Shown: positions 1 through 9,714, numbered from the stretch's first letter. The stretch: 64,000 bases of DNA from Bacteroidales bacterium (GCA_028704385.1 JAQVLA010000004.1:1-64000), one strand, 5' to 3'. The notes: a model not told the origin generated them from the letters alone. Program-made: numbers and translations.

Positions 1-16
1 CGCAATCAAAAAATAC

Positions 17-128
<112 letters not shown>

Positions 129-137
129 CTTATCTAA

Positions 138-168
138 TCCCCATTACATACACGTAGTGGGGATTTTT
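138..168 (+). terminator. Rho-independent terminator of the rRNA operon
   Basis: An inverted repeat pairs TCCCCA with TGGGGA (138-143 with 158-163), extended by an inner TAC/GTA pairing, and is followed at once by five T residues. It lies just after the 5S rRNA, where the rRNA transcript should end. Confidence 0.8.
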
Positions 169-199
169 GATTTAATTATGGTGGTATTTCTTATTTTTG
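166..199 (+). promoter_or_regulatory. Candidate Bacteroidota promoter for hldD
   Basis: TATTTTTG at 192-199 matches the Bacteroidota -7 consensus TAnnTTTG exactly. A TTTG at 166-169 lies 22 bp upstream as a possible -33 box. Transcription would start near 206, giving a leader of about 12 nt before the ATG at 218. The -33 box overlaps the T tract of the upstream terminator. This is a motif match only. Confidence 0.45.
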
Positions 200-217
200 C
201 AGGTAAAATAGAATCTT

Positions 218-1183
218 ATGATAGTTGTGACCGGAGCAGCTGGTTTTATCGGGAGTGTAGTAACTGGCTTTTTAAATGAAAAGAATAGACGTGATTTGAT
301 CTTGGTTGATGATTTTTCCCGGGCGGATAAAAAGTCGAATTTTTCCAACAAGAAATACGAGCAGCTGATCGATCGTAAAGAATTTGTTTTGTGGTTGGAG
401 TTGAATTATTCTAACATAGAATTTATTATTCACCTTGGTGCCCGTACAGATACAACTGAATTTAATTATTCAATATTTGAAGAATTGAATGTTGCTTATT
501 CAAAAGACATTTTTGCTGCCTGTACCAAGTTTAAAATCCCTCTTATATATGCTTCTTCTGCTGCGACTTATGGTCTAGGAGAACTTGGTTACCACGATGA
601 TCATGAAATTGTTAGTCAGTTGAAACCATTAAATCCTTATGGGAAATCTAAAAATGAGTTTGATAAATGGGTTTTAGCTCAAGACGAAACTCCTCCATTT
701 TGGGCCGGACTGAAATTTTTTAATGTTTATGGCCCAAATGAATATCACAAAGGTAGAATGGCCTCAGTGATTTTTCATGCTTTTAACCAAATAAAGGAGA
801 GAGGTGAAGTCAGGCTTTTTCGTTCTCATCGACCTGATTTTGAAGACGGCATGCAATTGCGTGATTTTATTTATGTAATGGATGTTGCTGCGGTTATTGA
901 TTTCCTGATGGATGTAAAACCTGCAAGTGGGTTGTATAATTTGGGTACCGGAAAGGCACGTGCTTTTTACGATCTTGCTGTTGCAACATTTAGGGCTTTA
1001 AGCATTGAACCACGGATATCATTTATTGATACACCAATTGATATACGAGACAAGTATCAGTACTTTACTGAAGCAAAGATGTCGAAACTTATCGATGTTG
1101 GCTTTAACACGCCGTTTATTAGTCTCGAAGGTGGCGTGAAAGATTATGTTACCAACTATTTGATTTCAGGGAAAACCTATTGA
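218..1183 (+). CDS. hldD: ADP-L-glycero-D-manno-heptose 6-epimerase
   Basis: A 321-residue extended short-chain dehydrogenase. The N-terminal Rossmann signature GAAGFIG spans residues 6-12, and the catalytic Y141-x3-K145 follows a conserved SSAATYG stretch at 113-119. The segment YGPNEYHKGRMAS near 171-183 is characteristic of HldD within the sugar-nucleotide epimerases. The enzyme inverts C6 of ADP-D-glycero-D-manno-heptose to supply L,D-heptose for the LPS inner core and acts in the cytosol. The start ATG follows a candidate promoter closely. The 3' end overlaps the convergent MerR gene by 7 bases. A related NAD-dependent epimerase of other specificity is less likely. Confidence 0.9.
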   Translation: MIVVTGAAGFIGSVVTGFLNEKNRRDLILVDDFSRADKKSNFSNKKYEQLIDRKEFVLWLELNYSNIEFIIHLGARTDTTEFNYSIFEELNVAYSKDIFAACTKFKIPLIYASSAATYGLGELGYHDDHEIVSQLKPLNPYGKSKNEFDKWVLAQDETPPFWAGLKFFNVYGPNEYHKGRMASVIFHAFNQIKERGEVRLFRSHRPDFEDGMQLRDFIYVMDVAAVIDFLMDVKPASGLYNLGTGKARAFYDLAVATFRALSIEPRISFIDTPIDIRDKYQYFTEAKMSKLIDVGFNTPFISLEGGVKDYVTNYLISGKTY

Positions 1184-1530
1184 TTTTTTTGTTTTTCAGC
1201 CAATTGTTGGTCCAGGTCAATCAGAAAACTACGCATTTTGTTTAGGGTACTTAACACGATTACCTTCTCCTCAATCTGATCAAAATCACTTTTAAGTGCT
1301 TCTCTTGCACCCTGTAATGTATAACCTTTGTTTTTTACAAGATGGTAAATTATATGCAGATATCTGACATCGCGTTCAGTGAAAAGTCGATTTCCTTTTT
1401 TATTCTTTCTGGGCCGAAGAATCGGAAATTCTTTTTCCCAGAACCGTATCAATGAAGTAGAAACCTGAAACATTTCTGCTACCTTACCAATCGGATAATA
1501 CACCCTTTTCGATGATGTAGTCTTACTCAT
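1177..1530 (-). CDS. MerR family transcriptional regulator
   Basis: A 117-residue protein with an N-terminal winged helix-turn-helix of MerR type (about residues 10-75): a YPIGKVAEMFQVS recognition segment, then an IRFWEKEF helix and a NRLFTERDVRYL wing/helix. The C-terminus is a short helix without a Cys-rich metal site or a large effector domain, so the inducer cannot be inferred. I chose the ATG at 1530, only four bases past the stop of the upstream M23 peptidase gene. An in-frame ATG at 1572 would add 14 residues overlapping that gene. It looks co-transcribed with the peptidase. It converges with hldD and overlaps its last codons. Confidence 0.85.
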   Translation of the reverse strand: MSKTTSSKRVYYPIGKVAEMFQVSTSLIRFWEKEFPILRPRKNKKGNRLFTERDVRYLHIIYHLVKNKGYTLQGAREALKSDFDQIEEKVIVLSTLNKMRSFLIDLDQQLAEKQKNQ

Positions 1531-1534
1531 GGGT

Positions 1535-2506
1535 TTAATCCATTGATTGAGTGGGCTGAACAGAAAATTCAAGGATCATTTCATATTGCTCGGGGGTGAG
1601 GTCATTGAAAAAGAAATGAATTGGATTGACGGGCCTTTTGTTTTTGTGCACTTCATAATGAAGGTGTGGTGCTGTTGATTTTCCGGTATTCCCGACTGTT
1701 GCAATTAACTGGCCCCGCTTTATTTTTTCGCCTTTTTTTACTTTAAACTCCTGTAAATGACTGTATCTGGTATGATAACCAAAACCATGATCAATGACTA
1801 TGGTATTTCCGTAACCCCATTTTGATTTCGATGCGGAAACAACTTTTCCATCACCGGTGGCATACACTTCTGTTCCCACAGGAGCTGAAAAATCAACACC
1901 CTGATGAAATTTGTTCACTTTATAAAACGGATCCATCCTTACCCCATAATAGGAGGATATTCGCTTTAAATCCAAATTGTTAACAGGTTGAATGGCAGGG
2001 ATGGCACTAAGCATCTCGGCTTTATTTTTGGCCATTTCATAAACTTCATCATACGATTTAGACTGCACATACAACTGACTGGCAACCTCATCTAAACGCA
2101 TCGAAACATCTTTAACTAATTCTGAATTTTTATATCCACTTAAGTTATCGTAACGATCTACACCCCCATAACCTGCTTTACGAACAGCGTTTGAAATGGG
2201 TTCTGCTTCAAATATAACCCTGTAAATGTTATCGTCACGCTCCTGCATTTCGGCAAGCAGCGATTCCATGGATTCGAGCCGTTCCCTGAGAATTTGGTAT
2301 TGCAAATTCATAAAGGATAATTCACGTTGTAAAACTCGTTCTTTTGGTGAACCAAGAAAATAGAATGCGGCAACTACAAACACCAAACCAAAGGCAGCCG
2401 TTGCAAGTAAATACGAAAAAAAACGCATCATCCGTTGCCGCCATCCTGGTTGATATTTTTCGTATGAAAGCGTTTTATGATTAAATAGATATTTTGGTTC
2501 TGCCAT
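1535..2506 (-). CDS. M23 family metallopeptidase (membrane-anchored)
   Basis: A 323-residue inner-membrane protein with a cytoplasmic N-terminus of about 30 residues, one transmembrane segment (about 31-51) and a charged, probably coiled-coil region (55-100). A C-terminal LytM/M23 domain spans roughly 185-300. The zinc-binding motif HxxxD is present at H201-D205 and HxH at H281-H283, with a further conserved His in YSHL (H250), so the active site looks intact. Such enzymes cut peptide cross-links in peptidoglycan, and this architecture resembles cell-shape or division peptidases. It is divergent from alaS and likely forms an operon with the downstream MerR gene. Confidence 0.9.
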   Translation of the reverse strand: MAEPKYLFNHKTLSYEKYQPGWRQRMMRFFSYLLATAAFGLVFVVAAFYFLGSPKERVLQRELSFMNLQYQILRERLESMESLLAEMQERDDNIYRVIFEAEPISNAVRKAGYGGVDRYDNLSGYKNSELVKDVSMRLDEVASQLYVQSKSYDEVYEMAKNKAEMLSAIPAIQPVNNLDLKRISSYYGVRMDPFYKVNKFHQGVDFSAPVGTEVYATGDGKVVSASKSKWGYGNTIVIDHGFGYHTRYSHLQEFKVKKGEKIKRGQLIATVGNTGKSTAPHLHYEVHKNKRPVNPIHFFFNDLTPEQYEMILEFSVQPTQSMD

Positions 2507-2524
2507 TAATATTGTTGTACTTTA

Positions 2525-2560
2525 CAAAAATAACCCTTTAAATAGTTGTACTGAGGCAAA
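2525..2560 (-). promoter_or_regulatory. Candidate promoter for M23 peptidase-MerR
   Basis: On the minus strand 2532-2525 reads TATTTTTG, an exact TAnnTTTG -7 box. A TTTG (2560-2557) lies 24 bp upstream, slightly further than the usual 19-21. The predicted start site is close to the ATG at 2506. Confidence 0.45.
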
Positions 2561-2575
2561 ATTAATTATTTCAGC

Positions 2576-2583
2576 TAACTTTG
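2576..2583 (+). promoter_or_regulatory. Candidate -7 box for alaS
   Basis: TAACTTTG matches TAnnTTTG exactly, 52 bases before the alaS ATG. No well-spaced -33 TTTG is visible. Confidence 0.4.
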
Positions 2584-2635
2584 CAAGCTTTATTGTAAAG
2601 GTTTTAAACTAAATTTTGTTAATAACTGCCTCATT

Positions 2636-5278
2636 ATGAAATCATCTGAAATAAGGAAGAGTTTTCTTGACTTTTTTCGAAATAAACAACATACCACAGT
2701 TTCGTCTGCACCTATTGTAGTTAAAGATGATCCAACCCTGATGTTCACCAATGCAGGGATGAATCAGTTTAAAGATATTTTTTTAGGAAATGAAACAGCA
2801 AAATATAACAGAGTTGCTGATACTCAGAAGTGTTTGAGGGTGTCAGGCAAACATAACGACCTGGAAGAAGTGGGTTATGATACCTATCACCACACCATGT
2901 TCGAAATGCTTGGTAATTGGTCGTTTGGTGATTATTTTAAGAATGAGGCTATTGAGTTTGCCTGGGAATACTTAACCAAAGTGGTCAAAATTGATAAATC
3001 CCGCCTTTATGTGACAGTTTTTGGCGGCGACGAACAGGATAATTTGCAGAAAGATAATGATGCATCTAACTATTGGAAAAATCATATTGAGGAGTCAAGG
3101 ATTTTAGCAGGATCAAAAAAAGATAATTTCTGGGAGATGGGCGATACTGGTCCTTGTGGCCCTTGCTCGGAAATTCATGTTGACATCAGGGATGATTCGG
3201 AAAGAAATATTACTGACGGAGCTTTGCTTGTAAATAAGGATCATCCTGAAGTAATTGAGATTTGGAACCTGGTTTTTATTGAGTTTAACCGCATGGCCGA
3301 CGGTAGTCTGAAAAAACTTCCGGCACAACATGTGGATACGGGAATGGGGTTTGAACGTTTGACAATGGTTTTGCAAAATAAAAAGTCAAATTATGATACG
3401 GATATCTTTCAGCCGTTGATACAGGAAATTGCAAGAATCACTAACAGCCATTACGGTGATGACAAAAAGAAAGACATTGCGATGCGTGTGATTGCTGACC
3501 ATTTGAGAGCGGTGAGCTTCACCATTGCCGATGGTCAGTTGCCAGGTAATACGGGTGCTGGTTATGTTATCAGAAGGATTCTGCGAAGAGCCGTTCGATA
3601 TGGATTTACTTTTTTGGCCGTTGAGGAACCTTTTGTATATAAATTGTTGCCAGTGCTGGTCAGTCAGTTAAGCGACACATTTCCTGAGATAAAACACCAA
3701 CAGGAGCTTGTTACAAAGGTTATTTTTGAAGAGGAGCAGTCGTTTTTGCGTACACTTTCACATGGTATCAAACGATTCGAAACTTACACCGAACAACATA
3801 CCAACCTTAAAATTATTGATGGTACGTTTGCATTTGAATTATTTGATACTTATGGTTTTCCGGTGGATCTGACAAAAATTTTAGCTCGCGAAAAAGGGTT
3901 GGATGTGGATATGACAGGGTTCCAGAAACATTTGGAGGAACAGAAAAACCGCTCCAGAAATGCTGCTTCTGTGGCTGCTGGCGACTGGGTAATTGTAAAT
4001 GAAACCAATCAGCCAACCAGTTTTTTAGGTTATACTCATCTGGAGGCGCAGGCCAGAATTGTCAAATACAGGGAAGTGGAGTCAAAAAAGAAAAAGCATT
4101 TTGAAATTGTTCTTGATCAAACCCCTTTTTACGCTGAATCAGGAGGACAAGTTGGGGATGTTGGCGTGCTTATGTCTGAACATGAAGAGATTGCTATCAT
4201 CAACACCATTAAGGAAAATAACCTGATTGTTCATTTAAGTGCTCAACTACCCGAAAAGCCTGAAATGGAATTTACTGCCAAAGTTAATTCTGAAAACCGA
4301 CTGCGCACTGCCAATAACCATAGTGCAACACATTTGATGCATGCTGCTTTACGTCAGGTACTTGGAACTCATGTCGAACAAAAGGGCTCATTGGTTGATG
4401 CAGATCGCTTGCGTTTTGATTTTAGTCATTTTGGGAAGATGACAAAAGAAGAAATCAAAGCAGTAGAACGGATTGTAAATGATAGAATACGTGCAAATAT
4501 TTCGAATGAAACCCTCGAAAATGTGCCGATTGACGAGGCAAAGCAAATGGGGGCAATGGCCTTGTTTGGAGAAAAATATGGTGAAAAGGTGCGTGTGGTT
4601 TCCTTTGACCGGTCCTATTCTGTCGAGCTGTGTGGTGGTACGCATGTTAGATCAACAGGACAAATAGGACTGTTCAAAATCGTCTCCGAAGGTGCAATTG
4701 CTTCAGGAGTGCGTCGTCTCGAAGCTATTACGGGTTCAATAGCTGAACAATTTGTAGATGAAATACAGGATAAGCTTGATCAAATCAGGGAAATTGTAAA
4801 AAGCACCGGTGATATTGTTAAAGGAGTGGCTCAATTGAATCAGCAACTTATAAAGGCAAACAGGGAAAATGAGGATTTACTGACGGAAAAGGCTGAGACC
4901 GAATCAACCAGATTACTTCAGATGGTTAAAGAAATAGATGGTGTAAAACTTGTTTTTGAGAAAATTGCTGATGCCTCAATGGATCAATTGAAACAGATTG
5001 CAACGGCTTTGCGATCGAAAGCCGAAAGAATGATTGTGGTGCTGGGAAGCGTGAGTCAGGACAAGCCTGTTTTGTGTTTAATGATTACAGATCAGCTGGT
5101 TAAGGAAAAGTCGTGGAATGCTTCTAATTTGATCCGTGAAGCAGCCAGGATGATTCAGGGCGGGGGCGGAGGACAGCCTACACTGGCTGCTGCCGGCGGA
5201 AAGAATGCCGAAGGACTGGATGATGCCATGGATCATATTATCACGCAATTAGGTTTTTATTGGCCTATTGAATCATAA
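2636..5278 (+). CDS. alaS: Alanine--tRNA ligase
   Basis: An 880-residue class II aminoacyl-tRNA synthetase, full length for the family (about 870-880). It has an N-terminal catalytic core (about 1-460, beginning SEIRKSFLDFF). The editing domain carries the zinc-binding HSATH motif and the CGGTH motif (CxxxH). The C-terminal oligomerisation/C-Ala domain ends in the glycine-rich GGGGGQPTLAAAGG segment. It charges tRNA-Ala and hydrolyses mischarged Ser/Gly-tRNA-Ala in the cytosol. It is transcribed divergently from the M23/MerR pair. No truncation or frameshift is visible. Confidence 0.98.
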   Translation: MKSSEIRKSFLDFFRNKQHTTVSSAPIVVKDDPTLMFTNAGMNQFKDIFLGNETAKYNRVADTQKCLRVSGKHNDLEEVGYDTYHHTMFEMLGNWSFGDYFKNEAIEFAWEYLTKVVKIDKSRLYVTVFGGDEQDNLQKDNDASNYWKNHIEESRILAGSKKDNFWEMGDTGPCGPCSEIHVDIRDDSERNITDGALLVNKDHPEVIEIWNLVFIEFNRMADGSLKKLPAQHVDTGMGFERLTMVLQNKKSNYDTDIFQPLIQEIARITNSHYGDDKKKDIAMRVIADHLRAVSFTIADGQLPGNTGAGYVIRRILRRAVRYGFTFLAVEEPFVYKLLPVLVSQLSDTFPEIKHQQELVTKVIFEEEQSFLRTLSHGIKRFETYTEQHTNLKIIDGTFAFELFDTYGFPVDLTKILAREKGLDVDMTGFQKHLEEQKNRSRNAASVAAGDWVIVNETNQPTSFLGYTHLEAQARIVKYREVESKKKKHFEIVLDQTPFYAESGGQVGDVGVLMSEHEEIAIINTIKENNLIVHLSAQLPEKPEMEFTAKVNSENRLRTANNHSATHLMHAALRQVLGTHVEQKGSLVDADRLRFDFSHFGKMTKEEIKAVERIVNDRIRANISNETLENVPIDEAKQMGAMALFGEKYGEKVRVVSFDRSYSVELCGGTHVRSTGQIGLFKIVSEGAIASGVRRLEAITGSIAEQFVDEIQDKLDQIREIVKSTGDIVKGVAQLNQQLIKANRENEDLLTEKAETESTRLLQMVKEIDGVKLVFEKIADASMDQLKQIATALRSKAERMIVVLGSVSQDKPVLCLMITDQLVKEKSWNASNLIREAARMIQGGGGGQPTLAAAGGKNAEGLDDAMDHIITQLGFYWPIES

Positions 5279-5366
5279 TATGTTAATAAGTTCTGGAATA
5301 AATATAGGACAGGTTTAATTCAAATAGTTGTTTAATCGTTATTTTAGCCTTATTAAATGTTTTTAC

Positions 5367-5374
5367 TAATTTTG
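5367..5374 (+). promoter_or_regulatory. Candidate -7 box for the TPR/SPOR/protease trio
   Basis: TAATTTTG is an exact TAnnTTTG match 39 bases before the ATG at 5414. A T-rich TTTA lies about 20 bp upstream in place of a perfect TTTG. Confidence 0.4.
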
Positions 5375-5413
5375 AAGTAATAAACCACGCAATAACTCAG
5401 CTCACCAATCGCC

Positions 5414-6670
5414 ATGAAGCATATTTTAATCTTATTTCTAATTGCGATTTCAGTTCAACTTATTGGTCAGCAAGAAGTTGATGAATATGAGTTACAGAAT
5501 TTTTCAATTCTTAGTCCGATACAATCAGAAATTAAACACGCGACAGGCTGGTCAATGCAGGATAATGGCAAGTGGGCGTATAGTGAAAACAGAATACCAT
5601 TTACCGACAGCCGGACAAATACAACACGTCAGCCAGCTGTTGAACAACTCGGTTTGGATAATTTTACTTCAATCTCGCTTCGCAAAATCATGATTGATGA
5701 TATACAGTATAATGTGTTGATCAAAAGGTATAAGGATGGGGAGTACGAATTTGACTATCTGGCAAAGGGATGGAAAAGCTTTAATTCATTGGTTTTTTAC
5801 GTTTTCCGTAGTGAGAAGCTTTTTGAACTTCTTCCGGAGGATTTAACATTTAATACCATGTATCTTGTTGATCTGGAATGCTATCTGGTTGATGAGATAA
5901 AAAATTATGATGAAACAGTAGTGTCAGGACGACATAGCGGATTACACAAGTATGCAACCGGTGCAATGAAATCGTTTCCGAGGAGCAAGACCGGATTTAC
6001 GATCGATTTTTTCATTCGGAAAATTCAGGAGATAAAGTCAGGAAGAGTAGTTAATGATCGGAATATGATTTTTGCCGTATATCCAATAAAATCAGGAGAA
6101 AAAGAGGTTGTTCGCTTCAAAATAATTGATACATACAGAAATGAAAATCTGGTCAGGATGCAGACTTCTCCGGATAACTGGACCAATCTGTTTGATAGTT
6201 ATTTTTATGAAATCCCATTCTCAACTTATCGCAGCTTTATAGAGGAATCGAGATCATATTTTGTACCGGTTGAAGAAGTAAGTTCAGCCTATACCTCAAA
6301 TTATAATTGGGGAGTACTTCGTTATCAGATAGGAGATTATCTTGGCGCGACAGAAGCATTTTACAAAGCCCTGGAAGAAAATCCAAATACAGATGATTTT
6401 ATGTTGTATGCTTATCTGGGCAATTCACTGAGTAAATCGGGATTGTACAGAGATGCAGTGTCCTTTTTTGACAAGGCGATCGATCTGAAACCTTCAAAAG
6501 TAATGGACTATTCTAACTGGGTTAAGAACTATTTTAACAGAGGAGTAGCCAGATATTATCTCGAAGAAACAGAAGAAGCTTGTTCCGACTGGAAAAAATC
6601 ATATGATCTGGGTTATGGCAGTGCCAGCGAATACCTGAATGAATATTGTGGCCGCCAGGATAAGAAATAG
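5414..6670 (+). CDS. Secreted TPR-repeat protein of unknown function
   Basis: A 418-residue protein with a clear signal peptide (about residues 1-19, hydrophobic core ILILFLIAISVQLIG). The central region (about 30-290) matches nothing I recognise. Near 295-410 there are three TPR-like units: one with NWGVLRYQIGDYLGA, one with AYLGNSLSKSGLYRDA, and one ending in the Bacteroidota-type ACSDWKKSYDLGYGSA motif. It is probably periplasmic or attached to the outer membrane and scaffolds protein contacts. The next gene starts 9 bases downstream, suggesting co-transcription with the outer-membrane SPOR protein. No catalytic motif was seen. Confidence 0.8.
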   Translation: MKHILILFLIAISVQLIGQQEVDEYELQNFSILSPIQSEIKHATGWSMQDNGKWAYSENRIPFTDSRTNTTRQPAVEQLGLDNFTSISLRKIMIDDIQYNVLIKRYKDGEYEFDYLAKGWKSFNSLVFYVFRSEKLFELLPEDLTFNTMYLVDLECYLVDEIKNYDETVVSGRHSGLHKYATGAMKSFPRSKTGFTIDFFIRKIQEIKSGRVVNDRNMIFAVYPIKSGEKEVVRFKIIDTYRNENLVRMQTSPDNWTNLFDSYFYEIPFSTYRSFIEESRSYFVPVEEVSSAYTSNYNWGVLRYQIGDYLGATEAFYKALEENPNTDDFMLYAYLGNSLSKSGLYRDAVSFFDKAIDLKPSKVMDYSNWVKNYFNRGVARYYLEETEEACSDWKKSYDLGYGSASEYLNEYCGRQDKK

Positions 6671-6678
6671 CTATTGCA

Positions 6679-7821
6679 ATGCGCCTGATACTTAAAGTTT
6701 TTATTTGTTTCTTGGTCTATGTTATAACACTGCCAACTCTGAAAGCGCAAAGTGGTAGTGGTGGCTTTGAACAGCCGATACCGGGTTGGGAATTTGGTGT
6801 TCAAATGGGATTTGGGCAGTATTATGGTGACATCAGCAAGAAGAATTTTTTTCAGAAGTTTTCAGGAGAAACGCGGTTTTCCGGACAGCTAATTGCACGA
6901 AGGCATTTTAACGAGCGTTATGGCCTTGGTTTTAGCCTGCAAAGATCAGGACTTCATTCCGTTAAAGATAATTTTTTGAATGGTACAGCTGCTGACCTGG
7001 AATATAACGGTCGGGTTTTTGAATTGGGGATTCACGGGTTTTTAAATATGTCGAATTTGTTTTGGGGAGGCAACAATAATCACCGTGTCAACCTTTACGG
7101 AACCTTGGCTTTGCACTATGGCGACTGGAAAGGTACCTTGAGAAACAGCCAGACACAGAACATAATAGTTGAAAATAGCAGCAACAATACCGGAACCAAA
7201 TATAAATCAGGTAGCATGATTATTCCGGTCGCTTTGGGATTGAAATTTGCTTTGTCTGATAATTTGTGGCTCGATTTCAACAGCTCAATTCATACTGTAT
7301 TGTCCGATGATCTGGATTATTACGCAGATGGTTTTAAACATGATATTTTGTTTTTTACACATATCGGAGTTGCCTATCATCTGGGTTCGGGAAGTGGAAA
7401 TAAAAAACCAAAACCTGTTCGTTCAGGGATATCAACTGTTGGCCCTGTTGAAGTGACTGAATACGACCGGTACGAGTCAAAAAGATCGGAAAAACAGGAA
7501 ACCGTTCAACCAACTGTTATCCCTGTACTTGATCTGGAACCGGTGCAAAAATCAAAGACTTTTGAATTTAGGGTGCAGGTTTTGGCCAAACGTGAACAGG
7601 TTGAGCATATCAGTAGAATTTTTCCAAACGTAGTATTCGATTTCCCCATTGTTGTGAATAAACACCAGGGAATTTATCGCTATTCAACAGGTAGTTTCTC
7701 AAGTTTCGAAGCTGCAGAGAATTATGCCAATGTGATGAGAAATAAAGGAATACATGATGCTTTTGTGGTTGCATATCAAAATGATATCCGCATTCCCATC
7801 ACACCGGAAATGAAAAACTAA
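6679..7821 (+). CDS. Outer-membrane beta-barrel-like protein with C-terminal SPOR domain
   Basis: A 380-residue protein with a signal peptide (1-24, cleavage near LKAQ). Residues about 35-240 have alternating aromatic/hydrophobic strands (WEFGVQMGFGQYYGD at the start, FTHIGVAYHLG at the end) typical of a small Bacteroidota outer-membrane barrel. After a charged, proline-containing linker (250-290) a SPOR-like domain spans about 293-375, recognisable from FEFRVQVLA at its start and GIYRYSTGSFSSFEAAENYANVMRNKG cut into its strand and helix. SPOR domains bind glycan strands stripped of peptides, so the protein may tie the outer membrane to peptidoglycan. The function is inferred from architecture only. 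Confidence 0.75.
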   Translation: MRLILKVFICFLVYVITLPTLKAQSGSGGFEQPIPGWEFGVQMGFGQYYGDISKKNFFQKFSGETRFSGQLIARRHFNERYGLGFSLQRSGLHSVKDNFLNGTAADLEYNGRVFELGIHGFLNMSNLFWGGNNNHRVNLYGTLALHYGDWKGTLRNSQTQNIIVENSSNNTGTKYKSGSMIIPVALGLKFALSDNLWLDFNSSIHTVLSDDLDYYADGFKHDILFFTHIGVAYHLGSGSGNKKPKPVRSGISTVGPVEVTEYDRYESKRSEKQETVQPTVIPVLDLEPVQKSKTFEFRVQVLAKREQVEHISRIFPNVVFDFPIVVNKHQGIYRYSTGSFSSFEAAENYANVMRNKGIHDAFVVAYQNDIRIPITPEMKN

Positions 7822-7832
7822 TCAAAAGAAGT

Positions 7833-9704
7833 GTGTTTGAATTTATAATAAGTAAGGGAATCCTCTATAGCAGTAAGCTGGCGGAAATAAAAAGTGTGAC
7901 TTTAATTTTTGCTATACTTGCTCTTAATCTTCTTCTTTTGAAGATCAGTTTTGGGCAGTCAATAAACCATCTGCATCCAACACCCTTGACATTTAAGGTA
8001 CAATTAGCGAATGAATCGGGCAATAGGGCCGACGACCTTCCCTTAAAAATAGGTTATACCCAAACAACAAAAATTAACACCAAAAGCAATTCAGGCTGGC
8101 ATTTTTTTGAGGATGAAAATCTATATCAGTGGCAACTTCTGATTACCAATGAAAGTGATTCTCCGTTGGTTTTTTATTTTGATAAAGATTTAAACACAAC
8201 AAATTCGAGTCTTGGAGTAGAACTTACTGAAGGTACTCAGAAAAGGTTTCAACAAATAGTTTTAGAAGAGAACTTGCCCTTGGTTTACGGGCCGGTTTAT
8301 GGTGATCAGATTGTTTTCGAGCTAACGGTTGAAGATTCAACTGGTGTTTATTTGGCATTAAATGAAATAGGGGTGCTTTTTAAAGATGCATATGGTTTTG
8401 GAACATCGGGCGATTGCGAAGTGAATGTAAATTGTGATGAAGGAGCTTCCCTGACAAATCAAAAACAAGGTGTTGCGCGTATTCTGGTAAAGAAGGGTTC
8501 GGGTTTGTTTTATTGTTCCGGAAGTTTGATAAATAATACACGTCGGGATTTTGCCCCTTTGTTTTTGACGGCCAATCATTGCGGACAAAATGCCACGGAA
8601 GCAGATTATGCCCGATGGATTTTTGCATTTAATTATGAAGCTGAAGGCTGTGAAGATCCTAACACAGAGCCGATATTTCAAACCCTCACCGGAGCCCGGT
8701 TGTTGGCACAGTCATCTGATGATGTTATGACTGATTCCGATTTCAAACTGCTGTCTTTGCTTCAGGATGTTCCACAACATTTTCGTCCTTATTTTAATGG
8801 TTGGAACAGAGAGAATACAACTTCAGCAGCTGGTCATGTAATTCACCATCCGGATGGGGATATCAAAAAAATTTCTACCTATGCTGTTGCACCGCTTTCA
8901 ACTTTCTATCAAGGTGGTACTGAAAACCCTGAAGCTCCTTATTGGCGTGTTGTGTGGGCTGAGACTGGAAATGGGCATGGAGTAACCGAAGGTGGCTCCT
9001 CAGGCTCGCCATTATTTGATAATAACGGATTGATAATGGGAACTTTAACTGGTGGTCTGGCAACTTGCGATTCGCCTTCAACACCTGATTATTTTGGTAA
9101 GTTCTCCTTTTCGTGGAGCGAAAATGGCACAACTCCCGGTAGCCAACTGGCGCCCTGGCTCGATCCTGAGCATACTGGTGTAACGCGTCTGTCAGGTTTG
9201 GGATATGATCCTGAAGTGCTGATTGCTTATTTTGTGTCGCAACATCGGGATATTGTTGTAGGACAGGAGGTGAGCTTTGCAAATTTGTCTTCAGGAAATA
9301 TTTTGGATTATGAATGGTTTTTCGAAGGTGGTCAGCCGGAGAAATCTGACCAAAAGGATCCGGGAATGATTTCCTATCACCATACCGGGAGTTATGATGT
9401 TATTCTGGTGGTTTCCAATGAGTCAGCGAGTGATACTTTAGTATTGGACAATTATATTAAGGTTTCGAATAACATCTTTCCTAACCCTGCTGCTTCAGCA
9501 TTTACATTGGATTTTGGAAAGGAATTTCCGGAAAATCCGCAATTGTTTTTGTTCGATATGAGAGGAAGAGAAATTGATTTTTCAGTTATAAGATCGGATA
9601 ATAAATTGATTGTCAATCCAACCAACTTTCAAACAGGCATACATTTTCTTAATGTGATCTCCACGAATCAGAATAAGATGTATAAAGTGTTGTTAATAAA
9701 GTAA
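7833..9704 (+). CDS. T9SS-exported trypsin-like (lysyl endopeptidase-type) serine protease
   Basis: A 623-residue secreted protease. The GTG at 7833 gives a long N-region before a hydrophobic stretch (about 22-41) that looks like a signal peptide; the start is uncertain, as no ATG lies close by. The peptidase spans about 195-460 and shows a complete triad: H249 in LTANHC, D303 in DSDFKLL, and S390 in GGSSGSP, the form seen in Achromobacter lysyl endopeptidase-type enzymes. A PKD-like domain (about 455-545, YEWFFEGG) and a T9SS type A tail (from FPNPAASAF) follow. It follows the SPOR gene by 11 bases, so it may be the last gene of that operon. Confidence 0.85.
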   Translation: MFEFIISKGILYSSKLAEIKSVTLIFAILALNLLLLKISFGQSINHLHPTPLTFKVQLANESGNRADDLPLKIGYTQTTKINTKSNSGWHFFEDENLYQWQLLITNESDSPLVFYFDKDLNTTNSSLGVELTEGTQKRFQQIVLEENLPLVYGPVYGDQIVFELTVEDSTGVYLALNEIGVLFKDAYGFGTSGDCEVNVNCDEGASLTNQKQGVARILVKKGSGLFYCSGSLINNTRRDFAPLFLTANHCGQNATEADYARWIFAFNYEAEGCEDPNTEPIFQTLTGARLLAQSSDDVMTDSDFKLLSLLQDVPQHFRPYFNGWNRENTTSAAGHVIHHPDGDIKKISTYAVAPLSTFYQGGTENPEAPYWRVVWAETGNGHGVTEGGSSGSPLFDNNGLIMGTLTGGLATCDSPSTPDYFGKFSFSWSENGTTPGSQLAPWLDPEHTGVTRLSGLGYDPEVLIAYFVSQHRDIVVGQEVSFANLSSGNILDYEWFFEGGQPEKSDQKDPGMISYHHTGSYDVILVVSNESASDTLVLDNYIKVSNNIFPNPAASAFTLDFGKEFPENPQLFLFDMRGREIDFSVIRSDNKLIVNPTNFQTGIHFLNVISTNQNKMYKVLLIK

Positions 9705-9714
9705 TTAGATTTAA

